Origin: JBKECP01 sp047974765
GTDB lineage: Bacteria > Pseudomonadota > Gammaproteobacteria > Pseudomonadales > Halieaceae
Direction: 5' to 3'
Assembly (NCBI GenBank): GCA_047974765.1
Contig: JBKECP010000046.1
Location: 1 to 64,000, forward strand
DNA: 64,000 bases
Made by a program: the position numbers and the translations under genes
In this document: in pieces, positions 25,178-34,256 of the stretch
Numbering within the stretch: the first letter of the stretch is position 1
Layout of the letters: the number at the start of each line of letters is the position of its first letter
Notes under the pieces: generated by a model
Told to the model about the DNA's origin: nothing
Databases searched by the model: none
The model's input: the letters and a program-made list of their open reading frames with translations, nothing else

Positions 25178-25619
25178 AAGGTTCCTGTGTAACGCCACCC
25201 ATCAGCCAATCAATACGAATACTGAGTCCCTTGCCAGTGGGCGACTCAATATCGACACCGCCGCCTGACGTGCCGCCTTCAGGATAAAAACGAATAATAC
25301 CTGTGCTGCCACGATTGAGTGATTTAGCCGAGTGCACGGCCAGCTTGAAACCACTGGGTAATTCGTGAACGCCATCTGCAAATTTCAGCCTGCGCTCCTG
25401 GGGAATCACTTCAAGATCCTGCGCCTGACCGCTGGTAACCGCCTGATAACGGGCAGAGGCCAGCAGATTGATAACATCCCGAACCGCCTGCCGATAGCGC
25501 ATACTCTCGTACATTTTACCCGCAGCCGGTACAGCCACCGCCAGCACCAAACCGGCAATCACCAATGCAGCCATCAGCTCCAGCAGGGTAAAACCACCAG
25601 CGCGGCGGCCACCCGGCAT
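25164..25619 (-). CDS. gspH: Type II secretion minor pseudopilin GspH
   Basis: This minor pseudopilin has leader MPGGRRAGG|FTLLELMAALVIAGL. The GspH-type body (RQAVRDVINLLASARYQAVTSGQ; IIRFYPEGGTSGGGVDI) is as expected. The true start is the ATG at 25619, one base past the gspG stop; the open frame upstream to 25736 lies inside gspG. It belongs to the tip complex of the pseudopilus. Confidence 0.87.
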   Translation of the reverse strand: MPGGRRAGGFTLLELMAALVIAGLVLAVAVPAAGKMYESMRYRQAVRDVINLLASARYQAVTSGQAQDLEVIPQERRLKFADGVHELPSGFKLAVHSAKSLNRGSTGIIRFYPEGGTSGGGVDIESPTGKGLSIRIDWLMGGVTQEPYAVQ

Positions 25620-25620
25620 A

Positions 25621-26061
25621 TCAGCGCCAGTTACCCACGTCACTGTCTTCGCCCTCACCACCGGGGGCGCCGTTTTGACCATAGGTGAATATATCAATTT
25701 CGCCCTGCTCACCCGGATACTTGTAGTGATACTCACGCCCCCATGGATCGACCGGCACCCTGGAGGACTTCAAATAAGGACCATTCCAGCCAGCGGCATC
25801 GGAAGGTTTGTTGACCAACGCATTCAGCCCCTGCTCGGATGAGGGAAAACGACCAACATCGAGCTTGTACATTTCCAGTGACTGTTCCAGGTCACGGATC
25901 TGCATACCCGCTGTTTTTGTCTTGGCACCGCCCAGCTGGTTCAACACTTTCGGGCCAACCAGGCCCATCAACAAACCGAGAATGGCCAGCACTACCAGCA
26001 GCTCCATCAGGGTGAAACCCCTGCTGCTTTTGTGCTGTAAGAGAGAGCGATATTGCTTCAT
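25621..26061 (-). CDS. gspG: Type II secretion major pseudopilin GspG
   Basis: This is the main subunit of the secretion pseudopilus, 146 residues. The cleavage site is SRG|FTLMELLVVLAILGLLMGL with Glu+5. The C-terminal calcium-binding region is typical (VGRFPSSEQGLNALVNKP; WNGPYL; DPWGREYHYKYPG; DIFTYGQNGAPGG). It needs a prepilin peptidase, which is not in the window. A gap of about 100 bp separates it from gspF. Confidence 0.96.
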   Translation of the reverse strand: MKQYRSLLQHKSSRGFTLMELLVVLAILGLLMGLVGPKVLNQLGGAKTKTAGMQIRDLEQSLEMYKLDVGRFPSSEQGLNALVNKPSDAAGWNGPYLKSSRVPVDPWGREYHYKYPGEQGEIDIFTYGQNGAPGGEGEDSDVGNWR

Positions 26062-26163
26062 TGATTGATTTCCGTTTTTAAGTAATTGAATGGATTGACG
26101 TTTAAAACGGCAATATTATTTCGTTATGCCTGCCTGGCGGTGTTGTTACCATACTATTGATGT

Positions 26164-27369
26164 TTACGCCGCCAGATCATTCACCGACAAAATACCCATC
26201 AAAATAGCGATAATAATCAGCCCGATAAGCGCTCCCATGCCCAGGATCAATATTGGTTCAAGCAGGGTCAACCCCCGTTTAACACCTGACTGAACATGAT
26301 CATCAAACACCTTGGCCAACTCCAGCATCATCTGATCCAGGCTGCCAGACTCTTCGCCCACACGCGTCATCTGAATCACCATCGGCGTAAACTGACCCGC
26401 TTCATCCAGTGCCACCGACATTCTGCGACCCGCTTTGACAGCAGGCGGCAAGACCTGCAGTGACTGTTTGACCACACTGTTGCCAACCGTATCAATGGCA
26501 ATCGAGATTGCCTTCAGCAACGACACCCCATTGCTCAGCAAGGTGCCCACCGTTCTTGCAAACTTGGACATTTCAAATTCAAAAACGATCTCACCCACTA
26601 CCGGCAGTTTTAACATAAAACGGTGCAAAGATTGCCGACCTTCGGTACTGCGCAGCCATTTGACCAAATAGGTGCCTCCACCGACAATCAACAACAGCAA
26701 CAGCCACCACCAGTTTTTAATGAAATCTGCCCCGGCAATCACGCCGCGGGTCAGCGCTGGCAAGGCATCGCCCATATCCTCAAACAGGCTTTCAAACTGT
26801 GGCACCACCAGGCCCAGCATGAAAATAACCGATAGAACTGCCACCACCAGTAGAATAACCGGGTAAATCAGGGCAGAAATCACACTGTCCCGATTGGCCT
26901 TGGCATTTTCCAGATAAGATACCAGTCGATCCAGCACTGCCGACAGCTGGCCACTGGCCTCACCCGCACGCACCATGCTGATATAAAAACTGCCAAAAAT
27001 CCGCTCGTGAGATTGCAGTGCCTGACTCAAAGCCCTGCCGCCTTTAACCGCCTTCAACAGATCATTAAGCACCGCTGTCATAGCGGGGTCAGAGGACATA
27101 TCAATAAGTACTTTCAAAGCCCGATCCAGCGGCAAACCAGCCCGCAGCAGAACAGCCAGTTCGCTGGTGACTGATAACACTTCCTGTCGCCCCGGCCCCT
27201 TGCCGCTGGCCACAACATCCACCACTTCACCTGAACCTGGCTCAATACCCAGCAGTGTCAGTCCCTGAACACGCAGCTGTCGTGAGGCCAACTCCAGACC
27301 TTCGGCATCGACGGTGCCATTAACGGGCTTGCCATCCCGACCAATTGCACGGTAACTAAACTGCGCCAT
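26164..27369 (-). CDS. gspF: Type II secretion inner-membrane platform protein GspF
   Basis: This is a polytopic platform protein of 401 residues with two repeated T2SSF domains. The first includes LAVLLRAGLPLDRALKVL and FGSFYISMVRAGEASGQL; the second FARTVGTLLSNGVSLLKAI and MTRVGEESGSLDQMMLEL. Three membrane helices end the domains (ISALIYPVILLVVAVLSVIF; WWWLLLLLIVGGGTYL; ILILGMGALIGLIIIAILMG). It couples GspE ATP hydrolysis to pseudopilus assembly. Confidence 0.95.
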   Translation of the reverse strand: MAQFSYRAIGRDGKPVNGTVDAEGLELASRQLRVQGLTLLGIEPGSGEVVDVVASGKGPGRQEVLSVTSELAVLLRAGLPLDRALKVLIDMSSDPAMTAVLNDLLKAVKGGRALSQALQSHERIFGSFYISMVRAGEASGQLSAVLDRLVSYLENAKANRDSVISALIYPVILLVVAVLSVIFMLGLVVPQFESLFEDMGDALPALTRGVIAGADFIKNWWWLLLLLIVGGGTYLVKWLRSTEGRQSLHRFMLKLPVVGEIVFEFEMSKFARTVGTLLSNGVSLLKAISIAIDTVGNSVVKQSLQVLPPAVKAGRRMSVALDEAGQFTPMVIQMTRVGEESGSLDQMMLELAKVFDDHVQSGVKRGLTLLEPILILGMGALIGLIIIAILMGILSVNDLAA

Positions 27370-27437
27370 ATCAGAGTCTGCTCATATCAGATTTGTTGCA
27401 CACGAATTAAACATTAACCGACGCATACTCAACCTGC

Positions 27438-29189
27438 TCAGATAACGGGGAGCTGCATACCAGCAAGCTGAGCCTCTATTTCAGCCATCTCTTCTTCAGA
27501 TTCAGTCTGATCCTGAGTAACCCGCAGCACCTCTTCCAGTGACGTTGCACCAGCGACCACCTTGCGCAACCCGTCTTCATAGAGCGTAATCATGCCCTGC
27601 TTGCGTGCAGCTGCATGCAACAATGTGGCATCAGCGCCAGACATAATAACCCGATGCATATCCTCATCCAGCACAAATAATTCATGGATAGACGTCCGTC
27701 CGGCGTAGCCTGAACCAAGACAGTGTTCACAGCCTTTAGCCTGATAAACCCGTGTCTGCCCCTTGGCCAGAAAGGGTTTGAACCCATAACGCCTGATGGA
27801 TTCAGCGGGCAATTCCACTTCTGTTTTACAGTGCCTGCACAAGGTACGCACAAGGCGTTGTGCCAGCACACCGTTAACTGAAGATGTAATCAGAAAACGC
27901 TCAACACCCATATCCTCAAGCCGGGTAATAGCACCAGCGGCGGTATTGGTGTGCAAAGTGGACAATACCAGGTGACCGGTCAGCGCCGACTGCACACCAA
28001 TCTGGGCCGTTTCTGTATCACGCATTTCACCGATCATGATGATATCCGGGTCCTGGCGCAGAATAGCCCGCAAAGCACGGGCAAAACTCAACTCAATCTG
28101 TGACTGCACCTGAATCTGGTTGACCCCCTCAAGCTGGTATTCAACCGGATCTTCCACGGTAATAATTTTCAGCTGCCCGGAGTCCAGAGAAGCCAGTGAG
28201 GCGTAAAGTGTAGTGGTTTTACCCGAGCCGGTTGGCCCCGTCAGCAATAGCACACCATGAGGACGAGCCAGCAGTGTGCGATAGCGTTCAAGAGTATCGC
28301 TGGAAAAACCCATATCCGACAGACTCAAACGGATACTGCCCCGATCCAGCACCCGCATTACGATGCTTTCACCGTGTACGGTGGGAATGGTAGACACCCG
28401 CAGATCAAGCTCATGGCCTTTTACCCGCGTCATAATGCGCCCATCCTGGGGCAGACGCCGCTCGGCAATATTCATGTGAGAAAGCAGTTTAATACGCGAG
28501 GCAATAGCAGGCCCCAAACTTGGCGATGGCGCATCACGGGAATCCTGCAACACACCATCTACCCGATAACGCAGGTGCAGGCCATCTTCAAAGGGCTCAA
28601 CGTGAATATCTGAAGCGCCCATATCCACTGCCCGATGGATAATCTGGTTAACCAGCCGGATGACAGGCGCCTCACTGGCCAGATCGCGCAGATGCTCAAT
28701 AAATTCATCGTCGCTCTGACCCTCAAACTGGTCTGTCAGCGCCTCATCATCAGCGCCATCTTCCTGCTTTAAATAAAGTTGCAAAGCCTTGCTGATATCC
28801 GGTTCGGTTGCCAGCAACAGACGCACCGGCCTGCCCAGCGCCATAGCCAGGCCCTTGCTGACAAAGGGATCCTGGGGAACAGCCGCAGCAAAAACAACTG
28901 CTTCACCGCCGTCATCATTGGCAATTGGCACGACAGAGTTACTGAATAAAAACTCCTGTGACACCCCTTCCAGCCGAACGGTTTCATCCGGGAAATCACT
29001 GCCGACCATCAGGGGGATATCCAGCTGACCACTTAAAACCAGCGCAATATCCTGATCAGACACCAGCCCCAACCGGACCAGCACCTGCCCAAACAGACCA
29101 CCCATTTCCTTTTGAGCCAACAGGGTACGCTCAACATCACGCTCTGAGATCTTACCCTGCTCTACCAGCAGCTCGCCGATTTTTTTCAT
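27438..29189 (-). CDS. gspE: Type II secretion ATPase GspE
   Basis: This is the hexameric cytoplasmic ATPase that powers secretion. It has an N-terminal GspE/MshE-like domain (MKKIGELLVEQGKISERDVE) and an N2 domain (MGASDIHVEPFEDGLHLRYRVDG). Walker A reads LLLTGPTGSGKTTTLYASL near residue 320; Asp- and His-box motifs are IITVEDPVEYQL and LVLSTLHTNTA. A four-cysteine zinc motif is present (LCRHCK near 447; GCEHCLGSG near 485). The start at 29189 fits the family N-terminus; the open frame to 29252 lacks homology. It is the first gene of the secretion operon. Confidence 0.95.
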   Translation of the reverse strand: MKKIGELLVEQGKISERDVERTLLAQKEMGGLFGQVLVRLGLVSDQDIALVLSGQLDIPLMVGSDFPDETVRLEGVSQEFLFSNSVVPIANDDGGEAVVFAAAVPQDPFVSKGLAMALGRPVRLLLATEPDISKALQLYLKQEDGADDEALTDQFEGQSDDEFIEHLRDLASEAPVIRLVNQIIHRAVDMGASDIHVEPFEDGLHLRYRVDGVLQDSRDAPSPSLGPAIASRIKLLSHMNIAERRLPQDGRIMTRVKGHELDLRVSTIPTVHGESIVMRVLDRGSIRLSLSDMGFSSDTLERYRTLLARPHGVLLLTGPTGSGKTTTLYASLASLDSGQLKIITVEDPVEYQLEGVNQIQVQSQIELSFARALRAILRQDPDIIMIGEMRDTETAQIGVQSALTGHLVLSTLHTNTAAGAITRLEDMGVERFLITSSVNGVLAQRLVRTLCRHCKTEVELPAESIRRYGFKPFLAKGQTRVYQAKGCEHCLGSGYAGRTSIHELFVLDEDMHRVIMSGADATLLHAAARKQGMITLYEDGLRKVVAGATSLEEVLRVTQDQTESEEEMAEIEAQLAGMQLPVI

Positions 29190-29360
29190 TACAAACCATC
29201 GTTGCCTGTTATGTGGTTTCCGGGGCGGATGCCGGAAAAATGACGGCGCCATTGTAGCACAGCAGACATTCGATCAAGCCAGCACCAAAAAGGTTCCAAA
29301 ATTGCTGGCAGAAGAAGAAAAAACAGCAGTTGCGAGACAGCAAACAACCAGTAAAACCAG

Positions 29361-29386
29361 CAACGCCACCCATGCAGGTGGCGTTG
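29361..29386 (-). terminator. Hairpin after the acyl-CoA ligase gene
   Basis: A perfect 10-bp stem CAACGCCACC/GGTGGCGTTG with a 6-base loop lies 25 bp after the stop of the acyl-CoA ligase gene. The following T-rich stretch is weak (CTGGTTTTAC). It probably ends transcription ahead of the secretion operon. Confidence 0.6.
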
Positions 29387-29410
29387 CCAGAGAAGGATCA
29401 CCCCAGTGCA

Positions 29411-31042
29411 TCAGGTATTGGGAAATTTATAATCCTTGAACTGTTCCCGCAGCTCAACCTTTTGAATCTTGCCGGTTGCTCCGTGAGGTAACTGATCAAC
29501 GAAGATAACCGCATCGGGTGTCCACCATTTGGCAATTTTGCCATCAAACCAGGCCAGCATACCCTCCTCGGTCAGATCACCGCCCTCCGGGCCACGCACA
29601 ACCACCAGCAAAGGGCGCTCACTCCATTTTGGATGATAGTGACCAATCACCGCCGCTTCGGCCACTTTTGGATGGTCAGTCGCCACATTTTCCACCTCGA
29701 TGGAAGAAATCCATTCGCCACCAGATTTAATGACGTCCTTGGTCCGGTCGGTAATGGCCATATAGGCATCGGAATCAATGGTTGCCACATCACCGGTTTC
29801 AAACCAGCCATCCTCTTCATGGGAGGAGCCGTCATCGACATTGAAGTAGCCTGAGCAGATCCAGGGACCACGCACCTTGAGTGAGCCGTAGGCAACGCCA
29901 TCCCAGGGCAGATCCTCTCCGTTTTCATTGACGATCTTCATATCGACGCCAAAAATCGGGCGACCCGCCTTCAGGCGCTGTTTGGCAAATGTTTCATCAT
30001 CATACTGTTCACGGCAGGTGCCACTGGCATTGATTGAACCCAGTGGGCTCATTTCAGTCATACCCCAACCCACACGGGAGTCAACACCGTAGCGGTCAAA
30101 GTCCTCCTGAACAGACAGTGGGCAGGCGGCGCCTCCCACAATGACATGCTGCAAGCTCTCAACCGTGCGACCGGAGGCCTTCAGATAAGCCAACAGAGCC
30201 AGCCATACAGTTGGCACACCGGCAGACTGGGTGACCTGCTCATCATTGATCAAGTCACACAGTGTCTGGCCATCGCCCATCTTCGAGCCAGGGAAAACAA
30301 TTTTGCAACCCGCCATGGGGGCTGAATAGGGAATCCCCCAGGCGTTGACATGGAACATCGGCACAATAGGCAGCACAACATCGTTACGCGACATACTCAT
30401 CGCATCGGGGATCATGGTCATAATGGCGTGTAACAGGGTTGACCGGTGCGAATAGAGCACCCCCTTGGGGTTGCCGGTAGTACCAGAGGTGTAACACAGT
30501 GCACAGGCTTCCTCCTCATCCAGCTCGGGCCACTCAAACTCATCACTGGCACCCGCCAACAAGGTCTCATAACAAAGCAGATTATCAAGACTGGACTCAG
30601 GCATGTGAGCTTCATCTGTTAATACGATCCAGCCACGCACACCGGGGCACTTGCCAGCCATAGCCTCCACCAGCGGCACAAAATCCGGATCGAGAAAGAC
30701 ATACTTGTCTTCAGCGTGGTTGACAATATAAACCAGCTGCTCAGGGAACAGGCGCGGGTTAATGGTATGACAGACATAACCGCTACAGGCACTGGCATAG
30801 TAAATCTCAAAATGGCGATAATCGTTCCAGGCCAGTGTGGCTATTCGGTCACCGCGCGACAGCCCCCAGTTATCAATCAAATTTGCCAGCTGCCGCACAC
30901 GCTTGAAAGCATCTTTATAGCTGTAGCGATGACGAGGATTGTCACGGGTAACAGATACGATTTCCGTATCGCCGTTTACCCGTTCCGCGTGTCGCAAAAC
31001 ACTGGTCAGAACAAGGGGTTGGTTCATCATCAGGCCATTCAT
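29411..31042 (-). CDS. Fatty acyl-CoA synthetase (AMP-forming, AlkK-like)
   Basis: This 543-residue enzyme activates a fatty acid with ATP and CoA through an acyl-adenylate. It carries the AMP-binding P-loop CYTSGTTGNPKGVLYSHRS, the A5 motif GWGMTEMSPLG, the A8 core DGWFETGDVATIDSDAYM, the hinge ITDRTKDVIKSGGEWISSIE, and the C-terminal catalytic Lys segment LPHGATGKIQKVELRE. The pattern fits the medium/long-chain AlkK-type group; related enzymes include methylmercaptopropionate-CoA ligases, so the substrate cannot be fixed. Start 31042 has GGAG eight bases upstream. Confidence 0.88.
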   Translation of the reverse strand: MNGLMMNQPLVLTSVLRHAERVNGDTEIVSVTRDNPRHRYSYKDAFKRVRQLANLIDNWGLSRGDRIATLAWNDYRHFEIYYASACSGYVCHTINPRLFPEQLVYIVNHAEDKYVFLDPDFVPLVEAMAGKCPGVRGWIVLTDEAHMPESSLDNLLCYETLLAGASDEFEWPELDEEEACALCYTSGTTGNPKGVLYSHRSTLLHAIMTMIPDAMSMSRNDVVLPIVPMFHVNAWGIPYSAPMAGCKIVFPGSKMGDGQTLCDLINDEQVTQSAGVPTVWLALLAYLKASGRTVESLQHVIVGGAACPLSVQEDFDRYGVDSRVGWGMTEMSPLGSINASGTCREQYDDETFAKQRLKAGRPIFGVDMKIVNENGEDLPWDGVAYGSLKVRGPWICSGYFNVDDGSSHEEDGWFETGDVATIDSDAYMAITDRTKDVIKSGGEWISSIEVENVATDHPKVAEAAVIGHYHPKWSERPLLVVVRGPEGGDLTEEGMLAWFDGKIAKWWTPDAVIFVDQLPHGATGKIQKVELREQFKDYKFPNT

Positions 31043-31123
31043 TAGAGCGTCTCCATTATCTGTCTAAGTCTGTCTAATTGTTAGCGTGTGCTGCCCGACA
31101 CTTTATAGCAAAGGCAAGACATA

Positions 31124-31960
31124 TCAGGGAGCTGTCAGCAACTCCCAGCTGCCATCGGCATGTTCCTGTGCGCGCTGCTCCCGGACCAGTTTGATCAAAT
31201 GTGCCGCCATCGATAATTTGGCCCACTCATAAAGACCGGGATCGACGTCATCGTATACCATCTTGACCAGTACATTACTATCAACCCTTCCCAGTCGGGC
31301 CAGGCTGGCAAGCACTTTTTGCTCCCGCTTAAGCCGATGCTCAATCAGTCGGGCAATCTCCTTTACCGGATTGTCCATCATCTCACCGTGCCCGGGGGCA
31401 ACTCGTTGCAAAGGATAATCCAATAGCCTCTGCAATGATTCAATATAGGCTTTCATGTCACCACCGGGCGGGATAATCACCACAGTGGAACCATTCATCA
31501 AATGATCACCGGCAAACAATATACCTTCTTCTTCCAGTAAAAAGCAGTAATGATTACTGACATGGCCCGGAGTGTGCAGAGCACGTAATGTAAAGCCTGT
31601 CGCAGATAAAAGATAATTGTGCTGCAACTCGCACGTTGGCACGAAGCTGCTATCCTGAAAGCAATCATCCGCAGGTGACGCCCCCAGCACCTCAGCCCCG
31701 GTTGCCTGCGCCAGCATCTGCCAGGCCGGGGAATGATCGGAGTGGGTATGTGTGCAAAAAATCCAGCGTATACGGCCAGCTCCAGCGGCCAGTATGGCAT
31801 CAATATGAGAAGAAATTGCCGGCCCCGGATCAATAACTGCGAGCTGCTCCCGACCAACCAGATAGGTATTGGTGCCAGGGCCAGTCATTGCCCCAGGATT
31901 GGGTGCAACAATACGACGCACCCGGTCACTCAGTTCAAAGGCCACACCGTAATCAAACAC
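31124..31960 (-). CDS. MBL-fold metallo-hydrolase (LACTB2/glyoxalase-II-like)
   Basis: This 278-residue enzyme has the metallo-beta-lactamase fold and an intact di-metal site: FCTHTHSDHSPAW (HxHxDH), LHTPGHVSNHYCF, LFAGDHLMNG and RVAPGHGEMMDNP. A C-terminal helical region (RLIEHRLKREQKVLASL) is typical of the LACTB2-like branch. The substrate is unknown, possibly a thioester or phosphodiester. GTG start. It follows fabV by 5 bp, so they share a transcript. Confidence 0.85.
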   Translation of the reverse strand: MFDYGVAFELSDRVRRIVAPNPGAMTGPGTNTYLVGREQLAVIDPGPAISSHIDAILAAGAGRIRWIFCTHTHSDHSPAWQMLAQATGAEVLGASPADDCFQDSSFVPTCELQHNYLLSATGFTLRALHTPGHVSNHYCFLLEEEGILFAGDHLMNGSTVVIIPPGGDMKAYIESLQRLLDYPLQRVAPGHGEMMDNPVKEIARLIEHRLKREQKVLASLARLGRVDSNVLVKMVYDDVDPGLYEWAKLSMAAHLIKLVREQRAQEHADGSWELLTAP

Positions 31961-31965
31961 AATAC

Positions 31966-33156
31966 TTAAACCAGATTATTGATGGGCACCAGCGGATTAA
32001 CATCCGCATCATAATCAACACCGTCGACGGCAAAACCAAAGAGCTGTAAAAACTCCTGCTGATAACCTTTAAAATCTGATAAGTCATACAGATTATTTGT
32101 ATCAATACGCTCCCAGATTTCAGCAACAGCATTTTGCACCGCAGGCGTCAGCTCTTTAGCATCTGTCCGCAAACGGCCATCGTCATCCAGCTCAGGGGAA
32201 GCTGCATACAGTGACTCACGAAACAGGCTGTCAATCTGTTCGATACATCCCTCGTGAATCCCCTGCGCCTTCATGACTTTAAATAATATCGCCAAATAAA
32301 TCGGCATGGCGGGAATGGCTGCACTGGCTTGTGTGACGACAGCTTTCAGCACAGACACGCGGGCATCCCCCCCTTTTTGAGCCAGACGCTGGCGGATGGC
32401 AATGACCCTTTTATCAAGATCTTTTTTGGCTGCACCGATGGTGCCATGCCAATAAATATCCCAAGTCAACTTTTCACCAATATAGGTATAGGCTGTGCTT
32501 TTGGCACCCTCAGCCAGCACACCGGCTTCGTCAAGGGCATCAATCCACATCTGCCAGTCTTCTCCGCCCATCACGGCAACGGTATTGTCGATTTCTTCCT
32601 GAGTCGCCGCTTGCAGATGAAAATCCTGAATTTCCCCTTTGTCGGTATTAATTCCCCGCTGCACGGTGTCCTGACCTATGGGCTTAAGAGTGGAGCTATG
32701 CACAACACCTGTAACCGGGTGTTGTCGACGCGGTGCGGCCAAACTGTAAATAACCAGATCCACCTGGCCCAAATCGGCCTTGATCGTATTAATGGTTTTT
32801 TGTTTGATATCATCGCTAAAGGCATCACCATTGATACTTTTGGCATACAAGCCCTCGGCTTCGGCATATTTATGAAAAGCCGCCGAGTTATACCAGCCTG
32901 CCGTACCCGGTTTTTTTTCTGTACCTTCTTTCTCAAAAAATATTCCCAGCGTGGCCGCCCCCGAGCCGAAGGCTGAGACAATACGTGAAGCCAGGCCATA
33001 GCCGGTAGAGGCGCCTATTACCAACACCCGCCGGGGACCATCAGCAACCGGGCCGTGTGCTTTGACATAATTAATCTGCGAAAGGACATTGGCATCACAG
33101 CCAACAGGATGTGTTGTTGTACACAGAAAACCACGGACACGAGGTTTGATAACCAT
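31966..33156 (-). CDS. fabV: Trans-2-enoyl-CoA/ACP reductase FabV
   Basis: FabV carries out the last NADH-dependent step of fatty-acid elongation and is a triclosan-resistant alternative to FabI. The N-terminus MVIKPRVRGFLCTTTHPVGC is diagnostic. The nucleotide-binding segment VLVIGASTGYGLASR is intact. The catalytic Tyr-x8-Lys signature falls at Tyr235 (WDIY) and Lys244 (GAAK), as in characterised FabV enzymes. Length 396 is normal. It forms an operon with the metallo-hydrolase gene. Confidence 0.96.
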   Translation of the reverse strand: MVIKPRVRGFLCTTTHPVGCDANVLSQINYVKAHGPVADGPRRVLVIGASTGYGLASRIVSAFGSGAATLGIFFEKEGTEKKPGTAGWYNSAAFHKYAEAEGLYAKSINGDAFSDDIKQKTINTIKADLGQVDLVIYSLAAPRRQHPVTGVVHSSTLKPIGQDTVQRGINTDKGEIQDFHLQAATQEEIDNTVAVMGGEDWQMWIDALDEAGVLAEGAKSTAYTYIGEKLTWDIYWHGTIGAAKKDLDKRVIAIRQRLAQKGGDARVSVLKAVVTQASAAIPAMPIYLAILFKVMKAQGIHEGCIEQIDSLFRESLYAASPELDDDGRLRTDAKELTPAVQNAVAEIWERIDTNNLYDLSDFKGYQQEFLQLFGFAVDGVDYDADVNPLVPINNLV

Positions 33157-33267
33157 TTATTGTTACCTGATACCAGAGCAAATTCATACACCAGTCACAC
33201 CGGTGCTACGCGACAGGCAGTGTAGCACAGCAGGCCGACAGGCCAACGCCGTCTGCCAAACAGGCTG

Positions 33268-34173
33268 TCAGCGCAGTCTCAAACAGCAGACACGTCGATT
33301 TTCATCCAGCATAAAGCATTCATCAACTTCATCGGGAAGGCTCACAAGGGACCATTCCGTCAGGCGTTGATAGTGCTGTAAAAACCGCGACAAAGCGGCA
33401 GCATCCATTGTCCGGGCCAAGGCCATTGGCCCCAGGCGTTGACGCAGCTTATCTTCCTGCTCCTGACGCCAGCGCTGAACACAGGAAAAAGCAGGCGAAC
33501 ACAGCATCAGCCAGTAATCGACAAGGGCATGAACAGCTGGAAAATCCCGGCGCAACACATCATTAACCCAATGTCGCCAGCAGCCATCACCGTCCTCTTC
33601 TGCCTCCAGAGTATTCACCGGCCTGTCCAGCTGCGTAGCGGTCTGTGCTTTCAAACCCAGACACCAGCCCTCAAACAACACCACATCCACCGCCCCCGAA
33701 ACCTGCGGCCAATGCGACAACGGAAGACGGTCATCGCTGGCCTTATCAAAACGCGGCAAACCAAGTGCCCGCCCCTGACGCAGACAATTGAGCACATCAT
33801 TCATCAAAGGTATATCGTGTGTACCAGGAACGCCGCGTGTTGCCAATAACGGATGAACCGTCTGGGCCAGTTGCTGGCGAGCTTCGTAACCCAGGTAGAA
33901 ATCATCGAGCGACAAACAGACACTGTTCAATTGGTGGCGCTCACGCAAAACGCAGGCCAGATAGTCCACCAGCGTACTTTTCCCCGAGCCCTGGCAACCA
34001 TTGATACCCACCACCAAAGGCATATCTTTCACCTGTTGCCGCTGCTGACAAAGCCGCATTGCCAACGGTGCAAAGACATCATGTGCCGCCAGCAGATAGT
34101 CAGAGGATAACTGGTGCCGCTGCAAAAAGGCCTCTTGCCATAAAACAGCAGCAGGCACCAAAGAATCCGGCAT
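33268..34173 (-). CDS. P-loop kinase, D-glycerate 3-kinase-like
   Basis: This 301-residue protein has Walker A VVGINGCQGSGKSTLVDYLA, followed by SLDDFYLGYEARQQLAQ, RGVPGTHDIPLM, LPRFDKASDDRLP and DVVLFEGWCLGL. This motif order is typical of the GLYK/YGR205W-type family that includes plant D-glycerate 3-kinase. The phosphoribulokinase/uridine-kinase fold is clear; the glycerate substrate is inferred from family. It stands alone between fabV and aceF. Confidence 0.8.
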   Translation of the reverse strand: MPDSLVPAAVLWQEAFLQRHQLSSDYLLAAHDVFAPLAMRLCQQRQQVKDMPLVVGINGCQGSGKSTLVDYLACVLRERHQLNSVCLSLDDFYLGYEARQQLAQTVHPLLATRGVPGTHDIPLMNDVLNCLRQGRALGLPRFDKASDDRLPLSHWPQVSGAVDVVLFEGWCLGLKAQTATQLDRPVNTLEAEEDGDGCWRHWVNDVLRRDFPAVHALVDYWLMLCSPAFSCVQRWRQEQEDKLRQRLGPMALARTMDAAALSRFLQHYQRLTEWSLVSLPDEVDECFMLDENRRVCCLRLR

Positions 34174-34256
34174 ATTTTACTGCCTCAACAATACTGGCCG
34201 ACAATCGGCAACGAAGAGGCAGGGTCTTGCAAAAACAGGCGGCAACAGTATCAAAA

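Noticed and set aside
25620..25736. Longer gspH start at 25736
   Set aside because: It lies wholly within gspG and precedes the normal short prepilin leader; the ATG at 25619 fits the family.
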